In this document: piece by piece, positions 1 to 8,728 of the stretch | Numbering within the stretch: the first letter of the stretch is position 1 | Layout of the letters: every line of letters begins with the position of its first letter | NCBI GenBank assembly: GCA_964561475.1 | Contig: CAZLPU010000011.1 | Location: 15,424 to 79,423, forward strand | Source of the DNA: CAYUYV01 sp964561475 | Lineage (GTDB): Bacteria; Pseudomonadota; Alphaproteobacteria; JAJFIK01 | Direction of reading: 5' to 3' | Length of the DNA: 64,000 bases | Translations under genes and position numbers: made by a program | Notes under the pieces: generated by a model | Told to the model about the DNA's origin: nothing | Databases searched by the model: none | The model's input: the letters and a program-made list of their open reading frames with translations, nothing else

Positions 1-416
1 TTCAGACAGCGGATCACTCCGGTCTGGCGCAGCTCATGCCAAGCCACCCCATGGGCCTTCGCCCAGCGTTTGACCGCCTTGTCCCGCTCATAGGTCCAAA
101 GCTGCCCGGTTTCCTCATGGGACCAGATGCTCGCGGCACCCTGCTGGCGCAGGGTTTCGAGAACATCAATGGCATTCCCGGTGCGGATGATCAACGGCTG
201 ACCCAGGCTGGCCAGATCCCTGCGCAACTCTGCAAGGGCTTCAGCAATGAAGGCCCATTGTCTGCGGGAATGTTCCGGCTGGGCCCATAGATCCGGCTCC
301 ACAATGTAGAGAGGGAGCACCGGTCCGACTTCGGCTGCGGCGCTCAAGGCCGGATGATCGTGGACCCGCAGATCCCGCTTGAACCAGACGATGTGAAACG
401 ATGTGTTTTCCGCCAT
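1..416 (-). CDS. DNA photolyase/cryptochrome family protein (N-terminal part, cut by window edge)
   Basis: Translating the minus strand from the ATG at 416 gives about 138 residues beginning MAENTSFHIVWFKRDLRVHD, the start of the DNA photolyase alpha/beta domain (FHIVWFKRDLRVHDHPAL is the family hallmark). Later segments such as GPVLPLYIVEPDLW and RQTGVIR also fit the family. Members bind FAD and usually a second antenna chromophore, and repair UV-induced pyrimidine dimers with light or act as photoreceptors. The FAD-binding domain lies beyond position 1, so photolyase and cryptochrome cannot be told apart. It diverges from the flavin oxidoreductase at 472 with only 55 bp between the start codons, so the two promoters must overlap. 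Family assignment is firm; exact function is inferred. Confidence 0.88.
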   Translation of the reverse strand, partial: MAENTSFHIVWFKRDLRVHDHPALSAAAEVGPVLPLYIVEPDLWAQPEHSRRQWAFIAEALAELRRDLASLGQPLIIRTGNAIDVLETLRQQGAASIWSHEETGQLWTYERDKAVKRWAKAHGVAWHELRQTGVIRCL

Positions 417-471
417 GGGGGCCTTATGTCAGTGATCGTGGTCTTAATGCTCAACAAGAAAGGTGGTCCGA

Positions 472-1488
472 ATGACGTCCGTGGCAATTGTGGGAGCGGG
501 GCCTGCGGGTCTTGCGTGCTGGAGTGTGCTTGCCGCTGCGGGGATCAAGGCGGATCTGTTCGACAAGGGCAGGGGGCCTGGGGGGCGCGCCTCAACCCGC
601 AGGGGAGAGAGCGGGGCGCAATTCGATCATGGCCTGCAATACATCCGCACGCAGGATCCATCCTTTCAAAGCCAGATCGATCTCTGGGTCAGCGAAGGGC
701 GGCTCGCGCCCTGGTCCGGCCGGTTTGGTCGGGTGACCCGGTCCGGCTTCGAAATGGACCAGGACGGCCCCCAGCGGTTCGTGGGTGTGCCGAAAATGAA
801 TGAGTTGCTCAAGCCGGATACGGGTCCGGACGCAGGCAATGTCCAGTTCGGGGTGCAGATTGCAGAGGTGACAGGTGGGCCCGGTGACTGGATCCTGACC
901 GATGACGCAGGCCAGACCTATGGCCCCTATGCAAAGGTGGCGATTGGTGTGCCCGCGCCCCAGGCGGTTGCCATGCTGGCACCGGCGTCGGACCTGCAAT
1001 TGCGCGCATCCGCCGCCGTTTATGCGCCCTGCTGGACCTTGATGGTGGCCCTGGAGACGCGGCTCGACCTGCCATTCGATGGTGCCGTGGTGGAGGGATC
1101 GCCCGTGTCCTGGCTGGCCCGGGACAGCGCTAAACCCGGGCGGAATGCCGGCGGGGAGACGGGGCTTGAATGCTGGGTGGCCCAGGCCAGTGCCGACTGG
1201 TCCAGGGAGCATCTGGAGATGGACCGGGAAGAGGCCTGTGACGCTCTGCTCGGTGCATTTGCAGAGCTGGCGAAGACCCTTGGCATCGGCGGCGCGATCA
1301 CACCGGTGATCCGGGCCGCCCATCGCTGGCGTTATGCGAATGTCGAGGTGCCCGCCGGGAGCCCTTGCCTGTGGGACGGGGCTTTGGGTCTGGGTGCCTG
1401 CGGCGACTGGTGTCTCGGCCCCCGGGTGGAGGCGGCCTGGACCTCCGGGCGCAGCCTTGGCCAAACCATCGCAGACGCCGGGCCTTGA
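472..1488 (+). CDS. FAD/NAD-dependent oxidoreductase, COG3380 (renalase-like amine oxidase fold)
   Basis: A protein of 338 residues. The N-terminus carries a dinucleotide-binding fold (VAIVGAGPAGLACW), then an acidic FAD-ribose-binding turn (LFDKGRGPGGRASTRR), the signature of COG3380/renalase-like flavoproteins. Near the C-terminus is LGACGDWCLGPRVEAAW, typical of the second FAD-contacting motif. I chose the ATG at 472 over an upstream GTG at 463 because AAGGTGG at 460-466 gives a well-spaced ribosome-binding site. Substrate is unknown. The divergent photolyase gene shares its 55-bp upstream region, so co-regulation with light or UV response is plausible but inferred. It ends convergent to the DUF4153 gene. 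Confidence 0.82.
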   Translation: MTSVAIVGAGPAGLACWSVLAAAGIKADLFDKGRGPGGRASTRRGESGAQFDHGLQYIRTQDPSFQSQIDLWVSEGRLAPWSGRFGRVTRSGFEMDQDGPQRFVGVPKMNELLKPDTGPDAGNVQFGVQIAEVTGGPGDWILTDDAGQTYGPYAKVAIGVPAPQAVAMLAPASDLQLRASAAVYAPCWTLMVALETRLDLPFDGAVVEGSPVSWLARDSAKPGRNAGGETGLECWVAQASADWSREHLEMDREEACDALLGAFAELAKTLGIGGAITPVIRAAHRWRYANVEVPAGSPCLWDGALGLGACGDWCLGPRVEAAWTSGRSLGQTIADAGP

Positions 1489-1523
1489 TTGGATTGTCCA
1501 GGACATGGACATGGGCATAAGGA

Positions 1524-1546
1524 GGGGCATGGGCACGCCATGCCCC
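1524..1546. terminator. Perfect 9-bp hairpin between convergent genes
   Basis: GGGGCATGG at 1524-1532 pairs perfectly with CCATGCCCC at 1538-1546 around a 5-nt loop, in the 91-bp gap between two convergent genes. There is no T-tract on either side, so it could be a weak bidirectional terminator or an mRNA-end-protecting stem rather than a classical intrinsic terminator. Confidence 0.4.
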
Positions 1547-1579
1547 GGTTAATGCGGCCCTTACAGCGTCCGGCTTACC

Positions 1580-3604
1580 TTAGGGCTCCCCGTTGTCTTC
1601 TTCCGTGTCGGTCTCATCGGCTTCGGGCCGTGGCGGTTCGTCCTCCTCCACGACATCGTCGGCTTCAGGTGCACCGCTCGCATCCGGTGTGATTGCGGAT
1701 TCTGAATCATCCGCCTCCGGCGTACCCGGTTCTGCGAAGGATGGGGGAATGCCGTTGGAGCGGAGCCAATCGGCGGCCTCAAAACTCAGGGGCATGGCCA
1801 CACCGCCGATCACCGGGATGCGGAGGGTGAGGGTTGTTTGCCCGATGGCGGTGCTGCCTGCCTCCAGGGCCGAGCGGATGCGGGCATACTCTGCTTCCCG
1901 CTGGTCTTCATCGAAATACCAGTCGTCGTTGCTGACCGACATCCACTCCCCATCGGATGTCGGGGCCAGGACATAGGTGAACAATTCGTCCTCGGTCAGC
2001 AGGACGAACGAGAGTTCCAGTGCCTCGTCTCCGACAATATCTGTGCTGAGCAGTACGCAGTAGTGCTCAGCCTTGACGCAGCGCCGGATCTGGTAGGGCT
2101 GGTGAATTTCGAGAAGTGCAAGGGCTTTGGGATCCGGTTCGACATCCGCAGGAATACGGGGCAGGACCTGACGCAGAATCTGACCCTCCGAGAGAGGCCG
2201 GTCTTCATACAGACGGTTGGCTTGCCAGTCCCAGTAACCGGCCGCCTCCTCAAGAATGGCCAGTTGCTTGTCTACGGTCTCCCGGTCGGCAAGGGATGTG
2301 TCTCTGGCAATGTCCGCCAGCGCCTTTTGTCCCGCGGCGCCCAGTCTGAACTTCAGGGCACCGAAATCCAAATCGAGTGCGGAAATACGCCCGTCGCGAA
2401 GGCGCTCGACCATATCCTGGGCTTTCCACTCATAGGGATTGAAGAAGGGCGTCTGCACAAAGACTGAAACAAGAAGGGCGATCCCGGCGAGCAGAATATT
2501 GCCCTGGCTCAGAACGGGGAACATGCGCGGCAGCAGGGCCGAAAGGGCATAGAGCAGACCGTAAAGCGCAAACACGCAGAACAGGACGCCGGAAAGAATG
2601 TCCTGGATGCTCAGGCTGCCGTCCTGATAGTCCCGCGCCAGAAGAATGAGGGCCAGGGCCACGAAACCCGGCAGGGCCACGCTCAGGGCCCGGACGCTGA
2701 TCATGGAGATAAGGCCCCTGGTACCGTCCCGTTCTCCATCACCCAAAGTGGCATTGACCAGGACCAGAGTACCGACGGCAACCACGAGCAGCACACTGAT
2801 TGTGGACCCGGTTTCCCACAGGGGCTCCAGACCCGTGAACAGCAGGGTGATTAGGAACAGCAGGGCCGCAAGGGCCGCCACCGGTGCCAGCAGCTGGAGC
2901 AGGGCGAACAGAACCCCACGGACGGTCAGGATGATGCTTTCCTGTTCCCGTAAGATACCGATCGCGGTGCCGAAGGCTGCGGTGTAAAGCGCGTAGGCGA
3001 CATACCGGTCGGTGAACAGGTCGGTGAAAAATTCGATCCCGATCAGTTCAAACAGAGCCATCCAGGTGAAGAGAACCAGAGCGAACAAGCCCATGAACAG
3101 GCCTGCCACGACCACCATGACCGTCGTGTTCCAGGCAAATTCGAACAGGGAAGGATAGGTGTTCGCGGGCTGGCGGCGTTCATAGGTGGTGCGGAAAAAG
3201 GGGAGGCTGACCAGAAAGATCACCGCCCCGCCGACCCAGGACAATTCCCCTGGCGCGCCGCCCTCAAGCCCCCAGCCGAACGTCCATTGGCTCAGCCAGT
3301 AGAGACCGGAGAGTGTCAGGGCAAGCACCACGCTGTACACGCCCGACGCGATGCGGGTGGCAGGTGCTGTGGTCAGCCAGTAACCACTGGCCAGGGCCAA
3401 GGCCATGATCACGAGGCCCACGGTCAAAGGGCCGGAAAAGGGCTCAATCTCCGGATCCAGCAGAAAGGCCTGGATCACACCCACCAAAGCGCCGGCCAGG
3501 GTGAACCAGATTGCGATGAACAAGGGGCTGCCCACGGCCGCGGTCCGGGAGTGCGCATCGGATGCCGCTTGGTCTGGTGACTTTGGGTCCGCTGAGGTGG
3601 TCAT
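1580..3604 (-). CDS. DUF4153-type multi-pass membrane protein
   Basis: A protein of 674 residues. After a short polar N-terminus, residues about 25-385 are a long series of hydrophobic membrane segments (for example FIAIWFTLAGALVGVIQAF and LVIMALALASGYWL). Residues about 390-610 are a soluble domain that includes LDFGALKFRLGAAGQKAL. The last 50 or so residues are a strongly acidic, proline-rich tail. This layout matches DUF4153 proteins, inner-membrane proteins of unknown function common in Proteobacteria. The acidic tail is low complexity and probably cytoplasmic or periplasmic linker. No partner gene is adjacent in the same direction, so it seems monocistronic. Family assignment is likely; function unknown. 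Confidence 0.78.
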   Translation of the reverse strand: MTTSADPKSPDQAASDAHSRTAAVGSPLFIAIWFTLAGALVGVIQAFLLDPEIEPFSGPLTVGLVIMALALASGYWLTTAPATRIASGVYSVVLALTLSGLYWLSQWTFGWGLEGGAPGELSWVGGAVIFLVSLPFFRTTYERRQPANTYPSLFEFAWNTTVMVVVAGLFMGLFALVLFTWMALFELIGIEFFTDLFTDRYVAYALYTAAFGTAIGILREQESIILTVRGVLFALLQLLAPVAALAALLFLITLLFTGLEPLWETGSTISVLLVVAVGTLVLVNATLGDGERDGTRGLISMISVRALSVALPGFVALALILLARDYQDGSLSIQDILSGVLFCVFALYGLLYALSALLPRMFPVLSQGNILLAGIALLVSVFVQTPFFNPYEWKAQDMVERLRDGRISALDLDFGALKFRLGAAGQKALADIARDTSLADRETVDKQLAILEEAAGYWDWQANRLYEDRPLSEGQILRQVLPRIPADVEPDPKALALLEIHQPYQIRRCVKAEHYCVLLSTDIVGDEALELSFVLLTEDELFTYVLAPTSDGEWMSVSNDDWYFDEDQREAEYARIRSALEAGSTAIGQTTLTLRIPVIGGVAMPLSFEAADWLRSNGIPPSFAEPGTPEADDSESAITPDASGAPEADDVVEEDEPPRPEADETDTEEDNGEP

Positions 3605-3839
3605 GGCTACAGTTCCCCTGGCATGTCGCCCGGCTGTGGTGCCGGTTCATGGTCAGGAGAGTGTAGCGTCAGGCCGAACATGCGTCGACTGAACGTTGGC
3701 CCGGCTTGGATGGAAGCGGTTCAGGTGGCAAGGACTCAGGTGGCAAGGGCCCAGGTGGTAGGGCATTACCTGTGCAACACAACTTGCCAAACCCGCAAGC
3801 CGCGTTGACTGCGAGGCGTTCCGGATCAGGCTGATTTCA

Positions 3840-5882
3840 TCAGGCGGCCCCTTTTGCCTGCCATGTGGTCAGGAAGGTGGCGCAGTCCTGGTGGGGCATG
3901 GGCGCGGAAAAGAGATAGCCCTGCATCCGGTCGGTCCCGAGCTGATCAAGTACGGTCCGGTGTGCCTCGGTCTCGATCCCCTCCGCCACGGTGGCCATGG
4001 ACAGGGTGCCCGCAAGACCGATGATCGCCTGAACAATGGCCAGGGAATTGGCGTTGGTATCGCAATCGAAGACGAAGCTCTTATCGATCTTGATGGTGTT
4101 GATGGGCAGGGACCGCAGATAGGCAAGGCTTGAATAGCCGGTGCCGAAATCGTCGAGGGCAATCCGCACACCAAGTTGTCCGAGGGCCTGGAGCACCGTG
4201 AAGGTGCCGTCCAGATCCCACAGGAAGAAGCTCTCGGTCACCTCCACTTCGATGGCGGAAGGGGGCAGGCCGTGGGTTTCAATGCTGTTTCTGATGGTGG
4301 CGACGATATCCGCGTCCTTCAGGTCCTGGCCGGAGATGTTGACCGCGAGGGTGTCCACCAGCCCCGCCTTAATCCATGGGGCGGCGCCGGCAATGGCGGT
4401 CTTGAGCACCCTGTCACTCAGCACACCGATCAGGCCGTTTTCCTCCGCGTGCTTGATGAAGCGGTTGGGCATGAGGAGCCCGAGTTCGGGATGGCGCCAG
4501 CGGGTGAGGGCCTCCAGCCCCGCCACCCGGCCCGTGCGCGCGCACACCTGGGGCTGATACCAGACTTCAAGCTGGCCCGGGAATTCGGGCTGGCGCATGG
4601 CACGGATGAGGCTCTGGCGCTCCTCAAGGGCGGCCTTGAGATCATTGGTGGCCCGGTGCCACTGATCCCGCCCGGCGGATTTTGAGGCATAAAGGGCGAT
4701 ATCCGCGAGCCATTGAAGGTCCTTTGCGTCCTTGGCGTCATCGGGCGCGCAGGCGATGCCAACAGAGACGGTCGGATAGATCGTCCCATGGTCCAGCCGG
4801 ACAGGCGCGCGCATGGCCGTGACGATCCGTTCCCCCAACGAAGCCAATTGATCCGAAGTAAGATTGTCGCAAACAACCAGGGCAAACTCGTCCCCGCCAA
4901 GGCGAGCGGTCAGTGCGCTTTCCCATTCGTCAGCAATGCCCTGGAGGCGCCGGGCGATGGTCTGAAGCAGGATATCGCCCGCGTAGTGGCCGTGAGAATC
5001 GTTGACTTCCTTGAACCGGTCCAGGTCGATCAGCACGAGGGTCAGGGCAGAGGATATGCACGCGGATCCGCCCTCCGGTTTGCAGGTTCCCTGACCTCTG
5101 TCCGAATTCATTCCTGAATGCATGCATTGGGTCAGATAGCGCTGGTAGACCCGCCGGTTGGCAAGACAGGTCAATTGATCCTGCTCCGAAAGGTCGACCG
5201 CTTCCCGTCGCGCCGCCATGATCGTGGTCATGGACGTGCGGTAGAGATTGGCCACGGTACTGAGCAGTATGTAGATGCTCACACAGGTCATGATCGCCGC
5301 AATGGCATGACCCTGGGCATCGAAGATCGTGATGCCCTCGGGCATGTGAACCCGGCCCAGGGATGACAAAACGGGCAGGGCCGCGAAACCGCCACACACG
5401 CTGATCAACACGAAAAAGCCGACGCGCGGGGAGATCAGCAGGCTGAACAGAACCGGTAGTACCGTCAGCATAATGATGTTGCGGGAATAGATGCCGAAGA
5501 GCAGGAACGGCCAGGGCATCAGGCCGATGCTTATGCACACCAGTGTCAGCCATGCACCGATTCGCAGGGCCTTGGTTCGGCGCAGGATGAAGGGCACCAT
5601 GCACAGGATCACGCCCAGGCCCAAGGGCACGGCAATGCTGAGCAGACCCGCAAGACCGCCGAAGGACGTGCTCTGGCGCGTCCATTCTCCCCAGGCCTGA
5701 ACGCCGCCCATGACGATGGCCAAAAGGCCCATGGCCGGTGCGAAGATTATCAGGGCCCGGGCGCGGAAGGCATGAAACGGGTCAGTGTCGTCCGGCGGTA
5801 ATCCGACGAACCGGTCGATGATGCTCAGACAGGAGGCCAGCACTCCCGGAGCGCCGGTCCTCTCCGTCCGCTCGTTTTCCAT
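3840..5882 (-). CDS. Membrane-bound diguanylate cyclase/phosphodiesterase (GGDEF-EAL)
   Basis: A 680-residue protein predicted to make and break cyclic di-GMP at the inner membrane. Residues about 41-215 hold five or six hydrophobic segments of no family I can name. The GGDEF domain spans about 230-410, with intact RLGGDEFALV (GGDEF at 329-333). The EAL domain spans about 430-675, with EALTRW (457-462), VNISGQ and LDDFGTGYSS (DDFG at 577-580) all present. Both catalytic motifs look intact, so either activity is possible. No RxxD inhibitory site is seen before GGDEF. An unusual polar insert of about 25 residues (about 253-278, with several Gly, Ser and Cys) lies early in the GGDEF domain. It follows the thioesterase pair with a 105-bp gap and may have its own promoter. 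Confidence 0.93.
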   Translation of the reverse strand: MENERTERTGAPGVLASCLSIIDRFVGLPPDDTDPFHAFRARALIIFAPAMGLLAIVMGGVQAWGEWTRQSTSFGGLAGLLSIAVPLGLGVILCMVPFILRRTKALRIGAWLTLVCISIGLMPWPFLLFGIYSRNIIMLTVLPVLFSLLISPRVGFFVLISVCGGFAALPVLSSLGRVHMPEGITIFDAQGHAIAAIMTCVSIYILLSTVANLYRTSMTTIMAARREAVDLSEQDQLTCLANRRVYQRYLTQCMHSGMNSDRGQGTCKPEGGSACISSALTLVLIDLDRFKEVNDSHGHYAGDILLQTIARRLQGIADEWESALTARLGGDEFALVVCDNLTSDQLASLGERIVTAMRAPVRLDHGTIYPTVSVGIACAPDDAKDAKDLQWLADIALYASKSAGRDQWHRATNDLKAALEERQSLIRAMRQPEFPGQLEVWYQPQVCARTGRVAGLEALTRWRHPELGLLMPNRFIKHAEENGLIGVLSDRVLKTAIAGAAPWIKAGLVDTLAVNISGQDLKDADIVATIRNSIETHGLPPSAIEVEVTESFFLWDLDGTFTVLQALGQLGVRIALDDFGTGYSSLAYLRSLPINTIKIDKSFVFDCDTNANSLAIVQAIIGLAGTLSMATVAEGIETEAHRTVLDQLGTDRMQGYLFSAPMPHQDCATFLTTWQAKGAA

Positions 5883-5987
5883 GTGCGGTCCCCAAATGCC
5901 ACAAGTCCCACTCCATACGGGGCAGACTGTACGGGGTACCGGTTGCAGTTGTTCTAACGGGCGGGCCTCGAGCCACGCCGGAACCGA

Positions 5988-6476
5988 TCAAACCGCGTCA
6001 GGGTTGCCCGCAGGAGCGATGAGGAAATGGCCGTGAAGGGCGGCAATCGGCCGGGAACGGTCGTCCTGCCAGGCCTCCACCCTCACATTGGCGACCCGGC
6101 GGCCCTGTTTGGTCACCATGGCCCGGGCATAGGTCTCCATGGGCCGCCCTGAACGGAGATATTCGACGGAGATATTCACCGGTTTGGGCATTTTCTCGCT
6201 CTCGATCTCGCCCAAAAGCTGGACAATGGCCGCAGTCTCCAGGAATGCCCCGATGACGCCGCCATGGAGGGCCGGCAGGGACGGATTGCCGATCAGCATG
6301 TCCTGGTAGGGCAGCACCGCGGTCATCTCATTGCCCGCCCGGTTGATCCGTATGCCCAGGAAATCCGCATAGGGGATGGCGGCGATCAGGGTTTTCAACT
6401 GATCCGGCGAGGGGGACCGGCGGATGGCGGCAAGGTCCGGCACGGCTCCGGGAGGGGGGCCTTGTGTGTCTGTCAT
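5988..6476 (-). CDS. PaaI-family hotdog thioesterase (second of coupled pair)
   Basis: A 162-residue single hotdog-fold protein. The segment LPALHGGVIGAFLETAAI carries the HGG-containing motif of the PaaI/YbdB acyl-CoA thioesterase group, with an acidic residue (E of FLETA) in the usual catalytic helix position. Such enzymes hydrolyse acyl-CoA thioesters. The start ATG overlaps the stop of the preceding thioesterase gene by 4 bp (ATGA), which predicts translational coupling and perhaps a hetero-oligomer. The two proteins are clearly related, so they may be an ancient tandem duplication. Substrate is unknown, but the abundance of fatty-acid genes in the window suggests an acyl-CoA. Confidence 0.88.
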   Translation of the reverse strand: MTDTQGPPPGAVPDLAAIRRSPSPDQLKTLIAAIPYADFLGIRINRAGNEMTAVLPYQDMLIGNPSLPALHGGVIGAFLETAAIVQLLGEIESEKMPKPVNISVEYLRSGRPMETYARAMVTKQGRRVANVRVEAWQDDRSRPIAALHGHFLIAPAGNPDAV

Positions 6477-6982
6477 GATGATTTGCCCAGGCTGGTCAGC
6501 ATGAATGCCGCCGTGGAGGTGGCAATGGGGTCATTGTAGTCGCCGTTGTAGGCCGTGCCCCGGACGAAGGCGATGGTGCGGGAGACCTTGTAGCAATGGG
6601 CGTGGGCCTGGATCGGCTCTCCGGGGGTGGCCGGGCGCATGTAATCAATGCGCAGGTCCAGTGTCGCAGTGGCAGAGGGCTTCTCCAGGGCACAGAACAC
6701 GGCAATGCCGGAGACATTGTCCAGAATGGTGGTCACAACCCCGCCATGGATGACGCCGGTTTCCCGATTGCCGATGAACCGGTCCGAGAAGGGCACCATG
6801 ACCGTGGCATTGGCCTGCCAGACTTCCAAAAGCCTCATGCCGATGGCCTTCACATGGGGCACACCGTTGAGCATGAAATAGGGCGGCCTGCCCCCAAGGG
6901 CCTCGAGCAGGGGAGGCTGGGGTTGTCCCGCGGCGGTCGGGGCGCCTGATGCGGGGGTGAATGAAGGTGGGGGTTCGGCCAT
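6473..6982 (-). CDS. PaaI-family hotdog thioesterase (first of coupled pair)
   Basis: A 169-residue hotdog-fold protein. After a Pro/Ala-rich leader, it has MLNGVPHVKAIGMRL and the active-site segment TGVIHGGVVTTILDNVSG. The HGG motif and the Asp in the following helix match PaaI-type thioesterases, which cleave acyl-CoA esters as dimers or tetramers. It is transcribed ahead of the related gene at 5988-6476 and its stop codon overlaps that gene's start. A 295-bp gap separates it from the divergent monooxygenase at 7278. Family firm, substrate unknown. Confidence 0.88.
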   Translation of the reverse strand: MAEPPPSFTPASGAPTAAGQPQPPLLEALGGRPPYFMLNGVPHVKAIGMRLLEVWQANATVMVPFSDRFIGNRETGVIHGGVVTTILDNVSGIAVFCALEKPSATATLDLRIDYMRPATPGEPIQAHAHCYKVSRTIAFVRGTAYNGDYNDPIATSTAAFMLTSLGKSS

Positions 6983-7277
6983 GTCGGCGGGTCCTCAGGG
7001 CAAAAAGTCCATTCTCATCCAGTGCATCCCTCATCCGGTGTGTTTGGCCGGTGCGGTTGGGATGAACGCTGCCTCAAGGGAAGGCGCCCATCCCGGGCAA
7101 GTCAACTCTGCACATCCGGGAGAGGCACGAATTGGGGGCGCGCGGCGGATGCCGGGGCTGATCCCAATCTCGATCCCAGTCCCAATTGCAATCCGGGTCC
7201 AGGTCCTTGACGGCGGGAGACCGCCGCACCAGCATCGGGTAACAGGTTGAACCAGACAATAATGGAGGACGATCGGG

Positions 7278-8711
7278 ATGGGCAGTCAGGCGGCAGGGAT
7301 GAAGGGGTTGCGGGCCTGCATCATCGGGGCTGGTTGCAGCGGGTTCACCACCGCCAAGGCGCTCCAGGACAAGGGGATCGCTTTCGACTGCTTCGAGATG
7401 AGCGATCAGGTGGGAGGCAACTGGGTCTACAAGAACCGGAACGGCATGTCCTCCTGTTATCAGTCCCTCCACATCGATACGTCCAAATTCCGCATGGCTT
7501 TCGAGGATTATCCCATTCCGGATGATTTTCCGGACTTTCCCCACCATGCGCAGGTCCTCCAATACATGAATGGCTATGTGGACCATTTCGGCTTGCGGGA
7601 AAAGATCAGCTTCATGACCCGGGTGGACTGGTGCGAGCGCCTGGATGACGGGTTATGGCGGGTCCGGATTACCCGGCTGGATGGCACCGGCGCGGACCTG
7701 GAAACCGAGACCAGGCTTTATGATGCGGTCTTTGTCTGTAACGGGCATCACTGGTGCGCCCGCTGGCCGGATCCCGCTTTTCCCGGTGCGGACCGGTTCG
7801 AAGGGGTGCAGATGCATTCCCACGATTACCTCAATCCATTCGAGCCCTATGACATGCGGGGCCGGAACATCATCGTGGTCGGCATGGGCAATTCCGCCAT
7901 GGATATCGCCTCGGAACTGGGGCAGAAGCCCTTTGCGGACCGGCTTTACCTGTCTGCCCGGCGCGGGGTCTATGTGTTTCCCAAATACATTAACGGTCAG
8001 CCTGCCGACAAAAGTCCGGCGCCCGCCTGGATGCCCGCGTCCTGGCGCCGGTGGTTTGCCGCGCGCGCCCTGGAGCAGGCGGTGGGCAAGATGGAGTCCT
8101 ATGGCCTGCCCAAACCGGATTACAAGCCGCTCGAAGCGCACCCTTCCGTATCCGGCGAAATTCTGACCCGCCTGGGCTGCGGCGATGTGATCCCCAAGCC
8201 CAACATCGAGGAGATTCTGCCCCGGTCCGTGCGGTTCACCGACGGGACGCAAGTGGATGCGGATGTCATCATCTATGCCACGGGGTATACGGTGCGTTTC
8301 CCGTTCCTGGACGAAGACACTGTGGGCCTGAAGGACAATCACATCAAGCTCTTTAAGCGGATGATCCGTCCGGATATCCCCAGCCTGTTCTTCATGGGGC
8401 TGGCCCAGCCTCTGCCCACCCTGGTGAATTTCGCCGAACAGCAGGCCCGGTTCGTGACTGCCTATCTGACCGGCCACTATCATCTGCCCGCCCCTGAGGA
8501 CATGGAGGCGGTCATCGAAGAGGACGAGCAGCGTTTCCTTGGCCATTTCTACGATTCGCCCCGCCACCGGATGCAGGTGGACTTTGACGATTATGTCCGG
8601 GATTTGAAAAAGGAATGGGCGAAGGGAGCGAAACGGGCGCGCCGGAACGGCTATCAGCCCCAGATCCCCGCCCGCGCCGCCGACCCGGCCCTGGGCCGGG
8701 ATGTGGCTTGA
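7278..8711 (+). CDS. Flavin-containing monooxygenase (class B, FMO-like)
   Basis: A 477-residue enzyme expected to use FAD, NADPH and O2 to oxygenate a soft nucleophile or ketone. Visible motifs are the FAD-binding IIGAGCSGFTTAKAL (glycines from about residue 17), the FMO fingerprint FEGVQMHSHDY (about 174-184, fitting FxGxxxHxxxY), the NADPH-binding VVGMGNSAMDIASEL (about 200) and IIYATGYTVRFPFL near the C-terminal third. Length fits the family. GGAGG at 7263-7267 sits about 10 nt before the ATG. The next gene starts 17 bp downstream, so this is probably the first gene of a three-gene run with a quinone oxidoreductase and a DUF427 protein. The substrate is not evident. Confidence 0.9.
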   Translation: MGSQAAGMKGLRACIIGAGCSGFTTAKALQDKGIAFDCFEMSDQVGGNWVYKNRNGMSSCYQSLHIDTSKFRMAFEDYPIPDDFPDFPHHAQVLQYMNGYVDHFGLREKISFMTRVDWCERLDDGLWRVRITRLDGTGADLETETRLYDAVFVCNGHHWCARWPDPAFPGADRFEGVQMHSHDYLNPFEPYDMRGRNIIVVGMGNSAMDIASELGQKPFADRLYLSARRGVYVFPKYINGQPADKSPAPAWMPASWRRWFAARALEQAVGKMESYGLPKPDYKPLEAHPSVSGEILTRLGCGDVIPKPNIEEILPRSVRFTDGTQVDADVIIYATGYTVRFPFLDEDTVGLKDNHIKLFKRMIRPDIPSLFFMGLAQPLPTLVNFAEQQARFVTAYLTGHYHLPAPEDMEAVIEEDEQRFLGHFYDSPRHRMQVDFDDYVRDLKKEWAKGAKRARRNGYQPQIPARAADPALGRDVA

Positions 8712-8728
8712 ACGGAAAGAGCAAAGCA

